In this document: positions 51,554 through 60,262 of the stretch, piece after piece | Numbering within the stretch: the first letter of the stretch is position 1 | Layout: every line of letters begins with the position of its first letter | From: Mycolicibacterium mageritense | GTDB lineage: Bacteria > Actinomycetota > Actinomycetes > Mycobacteriales > Mycobacteriaceae | Reading direction: 5' to 3' | NCBI RefSeq assembly: GCF_010727475.1 | Contig: NZ_AP022567.1 | Coordinates: forward strand, 1,674,001-1,738,000 | Length of the DNA stretch: 64,000 nucleotides | Notes under the pieces: generated by a model | What the model saw: only the letters and a program-made list of their open reading frames with translations | Databases searched by the model: none | What the model was told of the DNA's origin: nothing | Program-made: the position numbers and the translations under genes

Positions 51554-52638
51554 CTAGTGTCCTGCGCCGGGAATTCGTTGAAGATATGAACCGAGTCGTT
51601 CGAAGATCTCGTCGGCGGTCTTGGTCCAGTTGAACGGGCGGGGGTTGTCGTTCCAGTCTGCGATCCACTCGCGAATGTCCTTCTCGAGGGCCTGAATTGA
51701 GCGGTGAACGCCGCGGCGCAGTTTCTGGTCGGTGAGTAACCCGAACCACCGCTCGACCTGGTTGAGCCACGACGAGTAGGTCGGGGTGAAGTGCATGGAA
51801 TCGGGGATGGGCGGCAAGCCATTTGGTTACTGTCGGCGATTTGTGCGTCGAGTAGTTGTCGCAGATCAGATGGACGTCCAGGTCAGCGGGCACGGTGTTG
51901 TCCAACTTGGTCAAGAACTTCTGAACTCGATCGCGCGGTGCCGGCGGTGAATCGAGCCGTAGACCTCGCCGGTTGACACATCCAGGGCGGCGAACAAGGT
52001 GGTGATTCCGTGCCGCACGTAGTCATGGGTGCGGCGCTCGGGCATGCCGGGCATCATCGGCAGGACCGGCGCGCTGCGATCAAGGCCTGGATCTGCGATT
52101 TTCATCGACGCAGAGCACCAGTGCCTTCTCCGGCGGGTCCAGATACAACCCCACGACGTCACGGACCTTGTCGACGAACTGCGGGTCGTTGCTGATCTTG
52201 AAGGTGTCCACCTGATGCGGCTTGAGGCCGAACGACTTCCAGATCCGTCCGACCGTTGACTTCGACAACCCGGTCTCAGCCGCCATCGAAGACCGCGACC
52301 AGTGCGTGGCGCCTTTGGGTTGACGCTCCAACGTGGCCACGATCAGCTGCTCGACCGCCTCGTCGGTGATCTTGCGCGGCGCACCAGGACGCGGCTCATC
52401 GGCCAGACCCTCCAGTCGCGCCTCCAGGAACCGTCCACGCCATTTGCCGACCGTTTGCGGCCACACCTTCATCAGCGGCGACTTCCTTGTTGGATTTCCC
52501 TGCCGCGCAACCCAACACGATCCGACAACGTTGGGCCAACGCCTGCGAGGACTTCGATCGACGGGCCCACCGCTGCAACGTCTCACGTTCGTCGTCGGTC
52601 AACACCAACTCGACTACCGGCCTACCCCTGGTTCCCAC
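51554..52638 (-). pseudogene. IS630 transposase, frame-disrupted copy
   Basis: This begins MGTRGRPVVELVLTDDER as in copy 1 but is frame-shifted five times by the small deletions, so the product cannot be a full DDE transposase. Fragments (DDE region THKSPTVTKWLAAHPRF, WLNQVERWFGLL) are still visible in separate frames. The end of one fragment is in frame with the C-terminal aldehyde dehydrogenase part, so a transposase-ALDH fusion frame exists at 50481-51914, though a functional protein is unlikely. Transposition would need the protein from copy 1. Confidence 0.85.
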
Positions 52639-52682
52639 CCGCCAATTCTACAATTAATCAACTAATTTACGGCGCAGGACAC
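51557..52682 (-). mobile_element. IS630-family insertion sequence, degenerate copy 2 (1126 bp)
   Basis: It has the same 13-bp terminal repeats and the same TA duplication within CTAG (51555-51556 and 52683-52684) as copy 1. Compared with copy 1 it lacks 7 bases through five small deletions: TG near 51796, T near 51922, C near 52081, one T of a T5 run near 52100 and CA near 52463. It has two nearby substitutions (51974, 51976). It is in the same orientation as copy 1 and lies inside the aldehyde dehydrogenase gene. The near-identity means recent duplication or a common source. Confidence 0.95.
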
Positions 52683-53108
52683 TAGCGGCGTGGTCGCGAG
52701 CTCCGCCGCTTGATAGAACTCGATCACGCTGGCCGCGATCTCCCCTTCGGCTTTCGGGCCGGTAGCACCACCTTCACGCACCAACACGTCTTTGAAACGA
52801 GCGGCCTCGCGGGTCAGGATTTCACCGCCGCGACGCAGGATCGCGGCTCGCTCGGTAGCCGGGGTCCGATACCAATCCCGTTGTGCAGAAGCCGCACCCG
52901 TGACCGCACGGTCGATGTCGACGGAAGTGGCGATGGCCGCATGGCCGAGAACTTCTCCGGTGGCCTTGTCGGTGACCGGAAGTGGTGCACCGTCTGAAGG
53001 CTGAAAGCGGCCGTCGATGAACACTGCTCGCTGCAGAGATTCGGCCAGCGGCGCGAACGCATGGGAGAGAATCGTCATCAGGAACTCCTTTGGTGAAGGC
53101 GTGGTCGG

Positions 53109-54263
53109 CTAGGACCAGTCGGCACGTGCAGCCGCTCTACCGAGCATGAGTGCGTGAATTTCGCTTGTGCCATCTATGATTTGGGTGATCTTCGCGTCTC
53201 GCATCAAGCGCTGCACCGGATAGTGCAGATGGGCCCCGTAGCCGCCGTGCAGTTGCACGGCCTCTACCGCGTGGCGCATCGCCGCGTCGCTGGCCACCAT
53301 CTTCGCGGCGGAGATCAGATGAGCATCCCCGCCGCCGCCCGCCGCGAAGCTGGCTACCCCCTCCCGTAGCAGACTGCGGGCGGCCAGATAGTCGGCGTGG
53401 AGGTGGCCAAGCTTCTCCTGCACGATCTGCAGGTCGGCCAGCGTCTTCCCGAAAGCCTGCCGATCACGGACATACGCACTGGTCTCACGCAGCGCTGCGC
53501 GCATGAAACCCACTCCGTAGCAGCCCGCGTCGAGGCGCGCGAGATTGAGACCTTCGAGCATGCCGCGGAAACCATCAACGTCGAGCCGCCAACTCGCGGG
53601 GATCCGGCAATCGTCGAAATGCACATTCGCCATGGGCATCCCGCGGAAGCCTGACATCGGTTCGTCGGCCCCGACGGTGACACCCTCGGTGTCGAGCGGC
53701 ACAACGAACGCAGCCGTCTCCGCGTCACGATCGGGCGATCCCAGCTTGGTCAGCACGATGCAGAAGTGCGCAACAGGCGACTGGGTGATCCAGGCTTTCT
53801 CACCGGTGATGCTTACGGTCACGGGGTCGACAACGCGGGCCACTGTTCGGCCGGCCCTGATGTCGGTCCCCGAGTGCGGTTCACTCAGCGCGAAGCTGCC
53901 GCGCACGGTTCCGTCGATCAGACCTGGCAGCCAGCGGTCCCGCAAATGTGGCGGCGCGTATGCGGCCAGCAGGTAGCCGTGCAGGCGGGAGATCGAGATA
54001 CCCAGTGCGACAGCGCCAGAATAGGACGCCACCAGTTCAGTGGTCTCGTGCGCCAATGCGAACATGGTCGGATCGATATTGCCGTCTTCGGTGAAAATGA
54101 GTCCCTGCAAACCTATTTCGGCAGCAGCAGCTAGCAGGTCGGGAAAGAACTCGCCCGTCAGGTCGATCTCTTGGGCCCGGGGTGCTACTTGGGAGACGCA
54201 GAAGTCGTTGACGACTCCCAGGAACTCCTCGGCGTCGGCGTCGAGCTGGGAGGTGAGTGTCAT
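53109..54263 (-). CDS. Acyl-CoA dehydrogenase with Asp at the usual catalytic Glu position
   Basis: This is a 384-residue FAD enzyme. It has FALSEPHSGTDIRAGRTVA near the flavin/substrate site, WITQSP, GFRGMPMANVHFDD and RQAFGKTLADLQIVQEKLG. The C-terminal LHGGYGAHLHYPVQRLMRDA runs into IIDGTSEIHAL. The general base in short- and medium-chain enzymes is Glu in a xEGTxx segment; here it is Asp (IIDGT). An Asp base is known in cyclohexanecarboxyl-CoA dehydrogenase. The start ATG overlaps the stop of the dehydrogenase gene (TGATG). It oxidises an acyl-CoA to enoyl-CoA for the hydratase downstream. Confidence 0.85.
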   Translation of the reverse strand: MTLTSQLDADAEEFLGVVNDFCVSQVAPRAQEIDLTGEFFPDLLAAAAEIGLQGLIFTEDGNIDPTMFALAHETTELVASYSGAVALGISISRLHGYLLAAYAPPHLRDRWLPGLIDGTVRGSFALSEPHSGTDIRAGRTVARVVDPVTVSITGEKAWITQSPVAHFCIVLTKLGSPDRDAETAAFVVPLDTEGVTVGADEPMSGFRGMPMANVHFDDCRIPASWRLDVDGFRGMLEGLNLARLDAGCYGVGFMRAALRETSAYVRDRQAFGKTLADLQIVQEKLGHLHADYLAARSLLREGVASFAAGGGGDAHLISAAKMVASDAAMRHAVEAVQLHGGYGAHLHYPVQRLMRDAKITQIIDGTSEIHALMLGRAAARADWS

Positions 54264-55396
54264 CAGTGATCGACCCCGTTGTCGGCCCACTCATAGCGGA
54301 TCACCCCGCGCAGGTTCTTGCCGGCCAACAGATCGTCGTAGGCCTCGTTGATCTGTTCGATGCGGTACTCGCGGGTGACGAGGTCATCGAGGTTCAGTTG
54401 ACCCGAGTCCCAGAGCTTGAGCATCTTGGGGATGTCGTTGCGGGGATTACAGCCACCGTTGAGTGATCCGGTGAGGGTCTTCTGCCACAGCACGAAGTCC
54501 GACGGGTTGATCGGAATCTCTGGTTGGTCATGACGGGTCAAGCCCACGACGGCGGCGACGCCACCCTTACGCACCGAGCGAACCGCCTGACCGATGGTCT
54601 CGGGCGTCGCAATTGCCTCGAAGGCCTTGTCCGCGCCCACTCCCCACGTCAATTCAGTGACGAATCCAACGGGGTCGGTGACGTTCGGGTTGACTGTGTG
54701 GGTAGCACCAAAGATCTTGGCTTGCTCCAACTTCCAGTCATTGGTGTCGCAGGCGATGATGCGTTTGGCGCCGGCGATCCTGGCCCCCTGCACGATGTTC
54801 ATGCCGATGCCGCCCACGCCGTACACCATGACATCGTCACCAGGTTCGACACCACCGCGATAAATGGCGGTTCCGACGCCGGTGGTGACACCGCAGGCGA
54901 CGAGGCAGGCACGTTCGAGCCGGTAGTGCGTGCCGACCTTGACGACCGATTGAGCGGGGACCACAGTCCACTCGCTGAACGTCGAGACGAGGCAGAACTG
55001 GCCCAGCTGTACGCCGTCGTCGTCGCGGAAACGATAGGTGCCATCAAGCTGCGGCCCCTGCACGGTGTACGCGCCCAGATCACACAGATTCGTCTGACCG
55101 TTGGTGCACCACCGGCACGTTCCACACGAGGGAAGGTAGGACATGACGACGTGGTCGCCCGGTGCCACGTGCGTGACATTGGCGCCGACCTGCTCGACAA
55201 TGCCGGCACCTTCATGGCCGAAAATCATCGGCAGTTGGGCGATTTGATCGCCTGTGACATGGTGCATGTCGGAATGGCAGATCCCGGAGGCGACCAGGTG
55301 CACCATCACCTCGTTGGGTGCGGGCTCGCCCAGCTCGACCTCTTTGACGTCGAACGGTGTGTTGAGTCCGTATGTCACTGCGGCGCGGGTACGCAT
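54263..55396 (-). CDS. NDMA-dependent-type zinc alcohol dehydrogenase (AdhD-like)
   Basis: This 377-residue MDR protein resembles the mycobacterial AdhD/Rxyl_3153 family. It has SGICHSDMHHVTGDQ and MIFGHEGAGIVEQVGANVTH (catalytic zinc), the structural-zinc Cys set SCGTCRWCTNGQTNLC and the cofactor motif MVYGVGGIGMNIVQGA. Members carry tightly bound NAD that is re-oxidised by NDMA in vitro and use mycofactocin-linked redox in vivo. ATG 55396 follows AAGGAG. It likely oxidises the operon's primary alcohol to the aldehyde used by the adjacent, now split, aldehyde dehydrogenase. Confidence 0.82.
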   Translation of the reverse strand: MRTRAAVTYGLNTPFDVKEVELGEPAPNEVMVHLVASGICHSDMHHVTGDQIAQLPMIFGHEGAGIVEQVGANVTHVAPGDHVVMSYLPSCGTCRWCTNGQTNLCDLGAYTVQGPQLDGTYRFRDDDGVQLGQFCLVSTFSEWTVVPAQSVVKVGTHYRLERACLVACGVTTGVGTAIYRGGVEPGDDVMVYGVGGIGMNIVQGARIAGAKRIIACDTNDWKLEQAKIFGATHTVNPNVTDPVGFVTELTWGVGADKAFEAIATPETIGQAVRSVRKGGVAAVVGLTRHDQPEIPINPSDFVLWQKTLTGSLNGGCNPRNDIPKMLKLWDSGQLNLDDLVTREYRIEQINEAYDDLLAGKNLRGVIRYEWADNGVDH

Positions 55397-55397
55397 G

Positions 55398-56978
55398 TTA
55401 GTTCTCCTTCTTCGCGGCGGAATCGACGCAATCTCGATGTTGGACAAACAGACCCGGCGACATCACCTTGATTTCGTCGGCGAGCTTGGGCCGGAAGTCC
55501 ATCAGCGCCACTATTTGGTCGGCAGTCCATCCCGGGGCGACCTCCACCAGCACCGGGCCGTCTTCACCCAGCACGAACACGGCGCGCTCGGTTACGTAGA
55601 TGACTTCCTGCCCGCGTTCCCGGGCCAATTGGGCATTGAAAGTGATCTGGCGGACCCGGTCGATGAACTTGCAGTGCCGGCCCTCCGCGACAACTCGGGG
55701 GCGTCCCTCGGACAGGTCGATCCGCAGTCCACCGGCGGTCAGCGTTCCACAGAACACCACTTTTCGGGCGGCCTGGCTGATGTTGATGAACCCACCGGCA
55801 CCGAAGATGCGACCGTCAACCAGGGACGAGTTAACGTTCCCGTCCTTGTCGACTTCGGCGAACCCGAGGCACGCGACGTCGAGGCCGCCGCCGTCGTAGA
55901 AATCGAACTGCGAGGCATGTTCGATGACCGCTTCGGGGTTCCACGAGACCCCGAAGATGACACCTCGCTCGGGCACGCCACCCACCAAGCCCTGCTCGAC
56001 CGTCAGGGTGATGTCAGACAGGCGGCCTTCCTCCAAGGCCGTGGTGGCCACACCGTCGGCCATTCCGACGCCGAGATTGACCACCGAGGCAGGTTCGATT
56101 TCATCGAGTGCGCGGCGGGCCACCACTTTTCGTTCGCTCAGAGGCATCATGGGCGACTGCCCGAACGGCACGTACACCTCTCCGGAGAAGGCCGGATTGT
56201 ATTGGGTGATCGCGGTTTGCCACTGGTCTTCCTGGACGACGACGATGTCGACCAGGTGCCCCGGAACCACCACGCTCTTCGGGTTGAGGGTGTGCGGGGC
56301 CGCGAGGCGCTTGACTTGTGCAATCACGATTCCACCGCTGTTGCGCGCGGCCGTCGCGGCCGCCAGGACACCGAGTTTGGCGGTCTCGTGTTCGAGCGTG
56401 AGGTTGCCGTGTTCGTCGGCGGTAGTGCCGCGGATGAACGCGACATCGAATGCGGGGCTGGGATAGAAGAGGTACTCCTCCCCACGTAACTCCAGGAGTT
56501 CGACCAGGTCGGCCGTGGTAGCGGCGTTGAGTTTGCCGCCACCCTGGCGCGGGTCGCAGAACGTGCCGAGACCAACTTTGGTGACAAGCCCTGGCCGTTT
56601 AGCCGCGCTTTCCCGAAGGAGCTGGGCGAGCACCCCTTGGGGCAGGTTGTAGCCTTCGATCTCGCCGTCGTGCGCCATCTTCGACAAGGTGGGCGTCATC
56701 GCCCAGTGCCCGGCGACTGCGCTGCGGATGAGGCCCGGGATGGCAAGGATGTCCATGCCGGCGCCGGCTCGATCTCCGATGCCGCTGCAGAAGTAGGCCG
56801 ACAGTTCCGATGGTGTGGCGGTTGCTCGGTACCTGTCGGCGAGCGCATGCAGCAGTCCCGAAGGTTCGATGACGCCACCTCCGGAGGCCTCGATCAGCAG
56901 CCGGGCTCGATCCGGGATGCGATCAACGGCATCACGTGCGCTGAGGATCTCGGGCTTCGTTAACTGACTGACTCTCAT
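55398..56978 (-). CDS. Family I CoA-transferase, fused alpha-beta (propionate CoA-transferase/YdiF-like)
   Basis: This 526-residue single-chain CoA-transferase has an N-terminal alpha half (ILSARDAVDRIPDRARLLIE, GLGTFCDPRQGGGK) and a C-terminal beta half with the catalytic Glu in TVEQGLVGGVPE and NLGVGMADGVA. It moves CoA between acyl-CoA donors and a carboxylic acid. This makes it a likely activator of the acid made by the aldehyde dehydrogenase, in place of an ATP-dependent ligase. ATG 56978 overlaps the SDR stop upstream and follows GGAGG; the longer frame to 57125 has no family similarity. Confidence 0.88.
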   Translation of the reverse strand: MRVSQLTKPEILSARDAVDRIPDRARLLIEASGGGVIEPSGLLHALADRYRATATPSELSAYFCSGIGDRAGAGMDILAIPGLIRSAVAGHWAMTPTLSKMAHDGEIEGYNLPQGVLAQLLRESAAKRPGLVTKVGLGTFCDPRQGGGKLNAATTADLVELLELRGEEYLFYPSPAFDVAFIRGTTADEHGNLTLEHETAKLGVLAAATAARNSGGIVIAQVKRLAAPHTLNPKSVVVPGHLVDIVVVQEDQWQTAITQYNPAFSGEVYVPFGQSPMMPLSERKVVARRALDEIEPASVVNLGVGMADGVATTALEEGRLSDITLTVEQGLVGGVPERGVIFGVSWNPEAVIEHASQFDFYDGGGLDVACLGFAEVDKDGNVNSSLVDGRIFGAGGFINISQAARKVVFCGTLTAGGLRIDLSEGRPRVVAEGRHCKFIDRVRQITFNAQLARERGQEVIYVTERAVFVLGEDGPVLVEVAPGWTADQIVALMDFRPKLADEIKVMSPGLFVQHRDCVDSAAKKEN

Positions 56979-57688
56979 GGCATTGCTCCTCCGCCATTCA
57001 CATGGATCGTTTGGCCGGTCACGTACGAGGCTTCGTCGCCTACCAGCCAGGACACGGCCGACGCGACTTCGTCGGGAACTCCGAACCGGCCCATGACAAG
57101 TTGTCGCGTCTTCTGTGCGACCCATTCCGGCGTCGCGTGCTCAGCCGTCATCGGCGTGGTGATCGGTCCGGGTGCAACGCAATTGACGCGCACCTCTGGT
57201 CCGAGTTCCCGTGCCAGCGCACGCGTCAACCCTGAGACCCCGGCTTTGGACGCCGTGTAGGCAGCACAGTTGATACCGCCTGTGTAGCCGAGTTGGCTGC
57301 CGATGGTGACCACGGTGCCTGCCGCTTTCCGCAACTCCTCGGCGGCGGCCTTGATGCACAGAAAGGTGCCGGTCAGGTTGACAGCGAGCGTCTGATTCCA
57401 CGTCGCCAGGTCCAATCCGTCGATCAGCGTCTGCTCCATCACTCCGGCCAGGGTGACCACGGCATCGATGCGCCCGAAACTTTCGACGGCTGTGGTGATG
57501 AGCTGAGCCACATCGTCTTCACGGGTCACATCGGTGGCAACGGCGATCTGCCGGTCGGCGCACCGGACCGGATCACTGCCCGGGTGATACCCGAGCGTCA
57601 GTGAGAATCCGTCCTTGCTCAACCGCTCGGCAACAGCTCTGCCAAGTCCACCGTCAGCGCCCGTCAGCACGGCTACCCGCTCAGTCAT
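56975..57688 (-). CDS. Short-chain dehydrogenase/reductase (FabG-like)
   Basis: This 237-residue SDR has VLTGADGGLGRAVAE at the N-terminus, NLTGTFLCIKA, catalytic Ser in TIGSQLG and YTASKAG, and VNCVAPGPITTPM. Like 3-oxoacyl or hydroxyacyl-CoA dehydrogenases, it may act on the 3-hydroxy intermediate of the pathway. Its stop overlaps the CoA-transferase start (ATGA), and its start overlaps the ABC ATPase stop by 8 bases. Confidence 0.85.
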   Translation of the reverse strand: MTERVAVLTGADGGLGRAVAERLSKDGFSLTLGYHPGSDPVRCADRQIAVATDVTREDDVAQLITTAVESFGRIDAVVTLAGVMEQTLIDGLDLATWNQTLAVNLTGTFLCIKAAAEELRKAAGTVVTIGSQLGYTGGINCAAYTASKAGVSGLTRALARELGPEVRVNCVAPGPITTPMTAEHATPEWVAQKTRQLVMGRFGVPDEVASAVSWLVGDEASYVTGQTIHVNGGGAMP

Positions 57689-59204
57689 CGGACACCCCGC
57701 CCTGGAACGCCAACATCATCACGGCCTCTTCGCTGGCCTCAGCCCGAGTCAGCTCACCAACCGTTTTGCCGGCACGCATCACGACGACACGGTCCGACGC
57801 ACCGAGCAGTTCAGGCAGCACTGAGGACACCATGATGATCGCCATGCCTTCGTCGGCGAGTTGGCGGATCAGCCGATGCACTTCAGCCTTTGCGCCCACG
57901 TCGATACCGCGGGTGGGTTCGTCGAGCAGCAGGATCCGTGGTTTGGTCGCGAGGACTTTGGCCAGCGCGACCTTCTGTTGGTTACCTCCCGAAAGTGCTC
58001 CGACCGGCATAGTGGGAGTTGCGGCTTTGATGCGTAGTTCGGAGAAGAAGCGCTCGACCATCTTGGCACCACGTTTCCGGCGGACCCACGGGCCCGAACT
58101 CATCGCGGCCAGGCTCGCCAGTTCGATGTTCGTGTTGATCGGAAGACGCAGATGCAGCCCTTGGTTCTTGCGGTCTTCGGGCACAAGAGCGACCCCGGCA
58201 TCGAGTGCCTCACGGGGATGGGTTGGCCGGTATGGCTTTCCGTTCAACATCATCGAGCCTGCGTCGAGTTGGGTTGCGCCGAAGATCGCGGCGAGCGTCT
58301 CGGTGCGGCCGCTGCCTACCAGTCCGCCGATACCGAGGATTTCGCCGGGGCCGACCTGAAGTGATGCCGACACCACCCCCGGAGCGGTGATTCCGTCCAC
58401 TGTCAGCACCGGTTGCACCGCGGATTCCGCGGGGTCACTGTGGCCGTGGTACAGGACGTCGAGTTTCCGTCCGATCATGTGTTTGATCAGCGATTCTTCG
58501 GTGAAGTCCGCGGCAGCGCCGGTAACGATGTGCGTGCCGTCACGCAGCACGGTCACTGTGTCGGCATATTCGAGCACCTCGGGCAAGTCGTGGCTGATCA
58601 GCACCACGGCGGTCCCCGCGTCCCGCAATTCACGCAGCAACCTCAACAATCGCAGCGAATCATCCTGCGGCAGAGATGAGGTCGGTTCGTCGAAGAACAC
58701 GATACGCGCGTCCTGAGCAAGGATGCGCGCGATCTCGATCAGCTGTTGCTCGGCGATGGAGAAGTCGCCGGCAGGTCGGCGAGGATCGATGTCGAGACCG
58801 ACGCGGGACAGGTAGGTTTCTGCGTTTTGCGCCAACACCTTTCGATCGATGACACCCCAACGGGAAGGTTCGGCCCCGACGAGAACGTTCTCGGCGACCG
58901 AGATCGTTTCGATCACCGACAGCTCTTGGTGGACCATTGCGATGCCCAGTGCCGCTGCATGCGCCGGGTTCTTGGGGTCGACCGGATCTCCGTCGAGGGA
59001 CACCGTTCCAGAATCCGCAGACTCAAAGCCCGACAAGATCTTCGACAGCGTGGATTTACCCGCGCCGTTCTCGCCGACCAGGGCATGAATCTTGCCCTGC
59101 TCCAGGGTGATCGACACTCCATCGAGGGCCGCAACCCCTGCGTAGCGCTTGGAGATGTCACTCGCGTGCAGGGTGCGGGTGCGCGGGGGCGAGGACACGG
59201 TCAT
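57681..59204 (-). CDS. Sugar-type ABC importer ATPase (RbsA/MglA-like), two domains
   Basis: This 507-residue protein has two ABC domains. The first has GENGAGKSTLSKILSG, signature FSIAEQQLIEIAR and Walker B FFDEPTSSL. The second has VGSGRTETL in place of a canonical Walker A, then SGGNQQKVALAKVL and LLLDEPTRGIDVG. This asymmetry is normal for RbsA/MglA-type importers. The start ATG overlaps the permease stop (ATGA); the long upstream frame is its shadow. It energises import of the ligand bound by the lipoprotein at 60263-61378. Confidence 0.9.
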   Translation of the reverse strand: MTVSSPPRTRTLHASDISKRYAGVAALDGVSITLEQGKIHALVGENGAGKSTLSKILSGFESADSGTVSLDGDPVDPKNPAHAAALGIAMVHQELSVIETISVAENVLVGAEPSRWGVIDRKVLAQNAETYLSRVGLDIDPRRPAGDFSIAEQQLIEIARILAQDARIVFFDEPTSSLPQDDSLRLLRLLRELRDAGTAVVLISHDLPEVLEYADTVTVLRDGTHIVTGAAADFTEESLIKHMIGRKLDVLYHGHSDPAESAVQPVLTVDGITAPGVVSASLQVGPGEILGIGGLVGSGRTETLAAIFGATQLDAGSMMLNGKPYRPTHPREALDAGVALVPEDRKNQGLHLRLPINTNIELASLAAMSSGPWVRRKRGAKMVERFFSELRIKAATPTMPVGALSGGNQQKVALAKVLATKPRILLLDEPTRGIDVGAKAEVHRLIRQLADEGMAIIMVSSVLPELLGASDRVVVMRAGKTVGELTRAEASEEAVMMLAFQGGVSDD

Positions 59205-60226
59205 TCGCCCGGCTCCCCTCGGGTAACCCGGTCGAGCACCACCGCACCCACCACGACGGCCCCGGTGACGATCTGCTGCCAGTAGAACGGGACGTTCATC
59301 AATGTCAAGCCGTTGCCGAGCACAGCGATAATCAGTGCCCCCAGGAAGGTGCCGGTCAGTCGACCCCGCCCGCCGAAGAGGCTGGTGCCCCCGACCACAA
59401 CGGCTGCGATGACATCCAGCTCGAATCCCACCGCGCCTGCGGGCTGCCCCGAGGACAGTTTGGCGGTCAGAATCACCGATGCCACACCGGCGCACAGACC
59501 GGCGAAGGTAAAGGCGAACAACAAGACCCTCGAAACGCGGATACCGGACAGGCGCGCTGCCTCACGGTTGCCGCCGACGGCATAGATTCGGCGCCCGATC
59601 TTGAGGCGGTGCAGAATCACATATCCGACAGCGAACGTGACGGCCATGATGATCACCGGTATGGGAACCGCCCCGATCTTGCCGATACCGATGTCGGTGA
59701 ATGCGGGGTTCTTGATCGAGATCGGGTAGCTGTTGGTGACGAGCAGGGCGATCCCGCGCAACGCGGTCAGCGTAGCGAGGGTGGCAATGAACGCAGGCAC
59801 CTTGGCCACGGTGACGAGAAGCCCGTTGAGAAACCCGCACGCGGTGCCGACCACCAGGCTGACGAGTACCGCGACCGCGGCTGAGGCGCCGGTGGACAGG
59901 ATCGCGTGCTGAAGATAGAGCGCAGCGATGCTCCCCGTAAGAGCCACGATCGAGCCGACCGACAAGTCGATGCCGGCCACGAGAATGACAACAGTCGCTC
60001 CGACCGCAGCCACCGCCGTGATCGACACCTGCTGCAGCACGTTCGTGAGGTTGCTGCCGGTGGTGAAGTTGGGTGCCGCGATGGCGAAGAACACCGCGAG
60101 CGCCAGCAGCGCCACCACGGGTCCGAGCTGGGCGAGTTGACGAAGGTTGTAGCCACCGAGTGTGCGGCGCCGCGGAACAGGCGCCGCGGTGACATCCGGC
60201 TGCGGTTGCGTTGAGGTGGTGATCAT
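59201..60226 (-). CDS. Sugar-type ABC importer permease (RbsC-like)
   Basis: This 341-residue, about 9-10-helix permease has the RbsC-type features VAAVGATVVILVAGIDLSVG, KVPAFIATLATLTALRG and VGGTSLFGGRGRLTGTFLGA. It pairs with the ATPase downstream and the substrate-binding lipoprotein upstream. Branched-chain alcohols, polyols or non-sugar acids have also been reported for this transporter class, so the operon content should guide the ligand hypothesis. Confidence 0.9.
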   Translation of the reverse strand: MITTSTQPQPDVTAAPVPRRRTLGGYNLRQLAQLGPVVALLALAVFFAIAAPNFTTGSNLTNVLQQVSITAVAAVGATVVILVAGIDLSVGSIVALTGSIAALYLQHAILSTGASAAVAVLVSLVVGTACGFLNGLLVTVAKVPAFIATLATLTALRGIALLVTNSYPISIKNPAFTDIGIGKIGAVPIPVIIMAVTFAVGYVILHRLKIGRRIYAVGGNREAARLSGIRVSRVLLFAFTFAGLCAGVASVILTAKLSSGQPAGAVGFELDVIAAVVVGGTSLFGGRGRLTGTFLGALIIAVLGNGLTLMNVPFYWQQIVTGAVVVGAVVLDRVTRGEPGE

Positions 60227-60262
60227 TTCGTTCTCCGTGGTATCGGATGAGACGGCATGCGG

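Larger units (their letters stand above)
50481..53078 (-). pseudogene. Aldehyde dehydrogenase gene split by IS630 copy 2
   Basis: The ATG at 53078 (with AAAGGAG) begins MTILSHAFAPLAESL and runs through an ALDH N-terminus to ELATTPL at 52685. The rest follows from the left IS end (GEVIPSGQRGRVNLVERRPV) to 50481. Removing the IS and one TA joins codons CCG-CTA-GGT with no frame loss, for a 489-residue enzyme. It has the catalytic Glu in LELGGNN, the nucleophile Cys in GHQGQVCIATG, and the motif region FTGSEETGRR. It resembles benzaldehyde or vanillin dehydrogenases. The IS is polar on the downstream hydratase, SDR and DUF993 genes unless the IS supplies a promoter. Confidence 0.92.

Noticed and set aside
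50481..51914. A genuine transposase-aldehyde dehydrogenase fusion protein
   Set aside because: The open frame only joins them because small deletions in IS copy 2 bring them into phase; the ALDH N-terminus is missing and the start would lie inside the transposase.
330..52682. A composite transposon bounded by the two IS630 copies
   Set aside because: Each copy has its own TA duplication in CTAG, and the enclosed 50 kb includes ordinary mycobacterial genes; two independent insertions are simpler.
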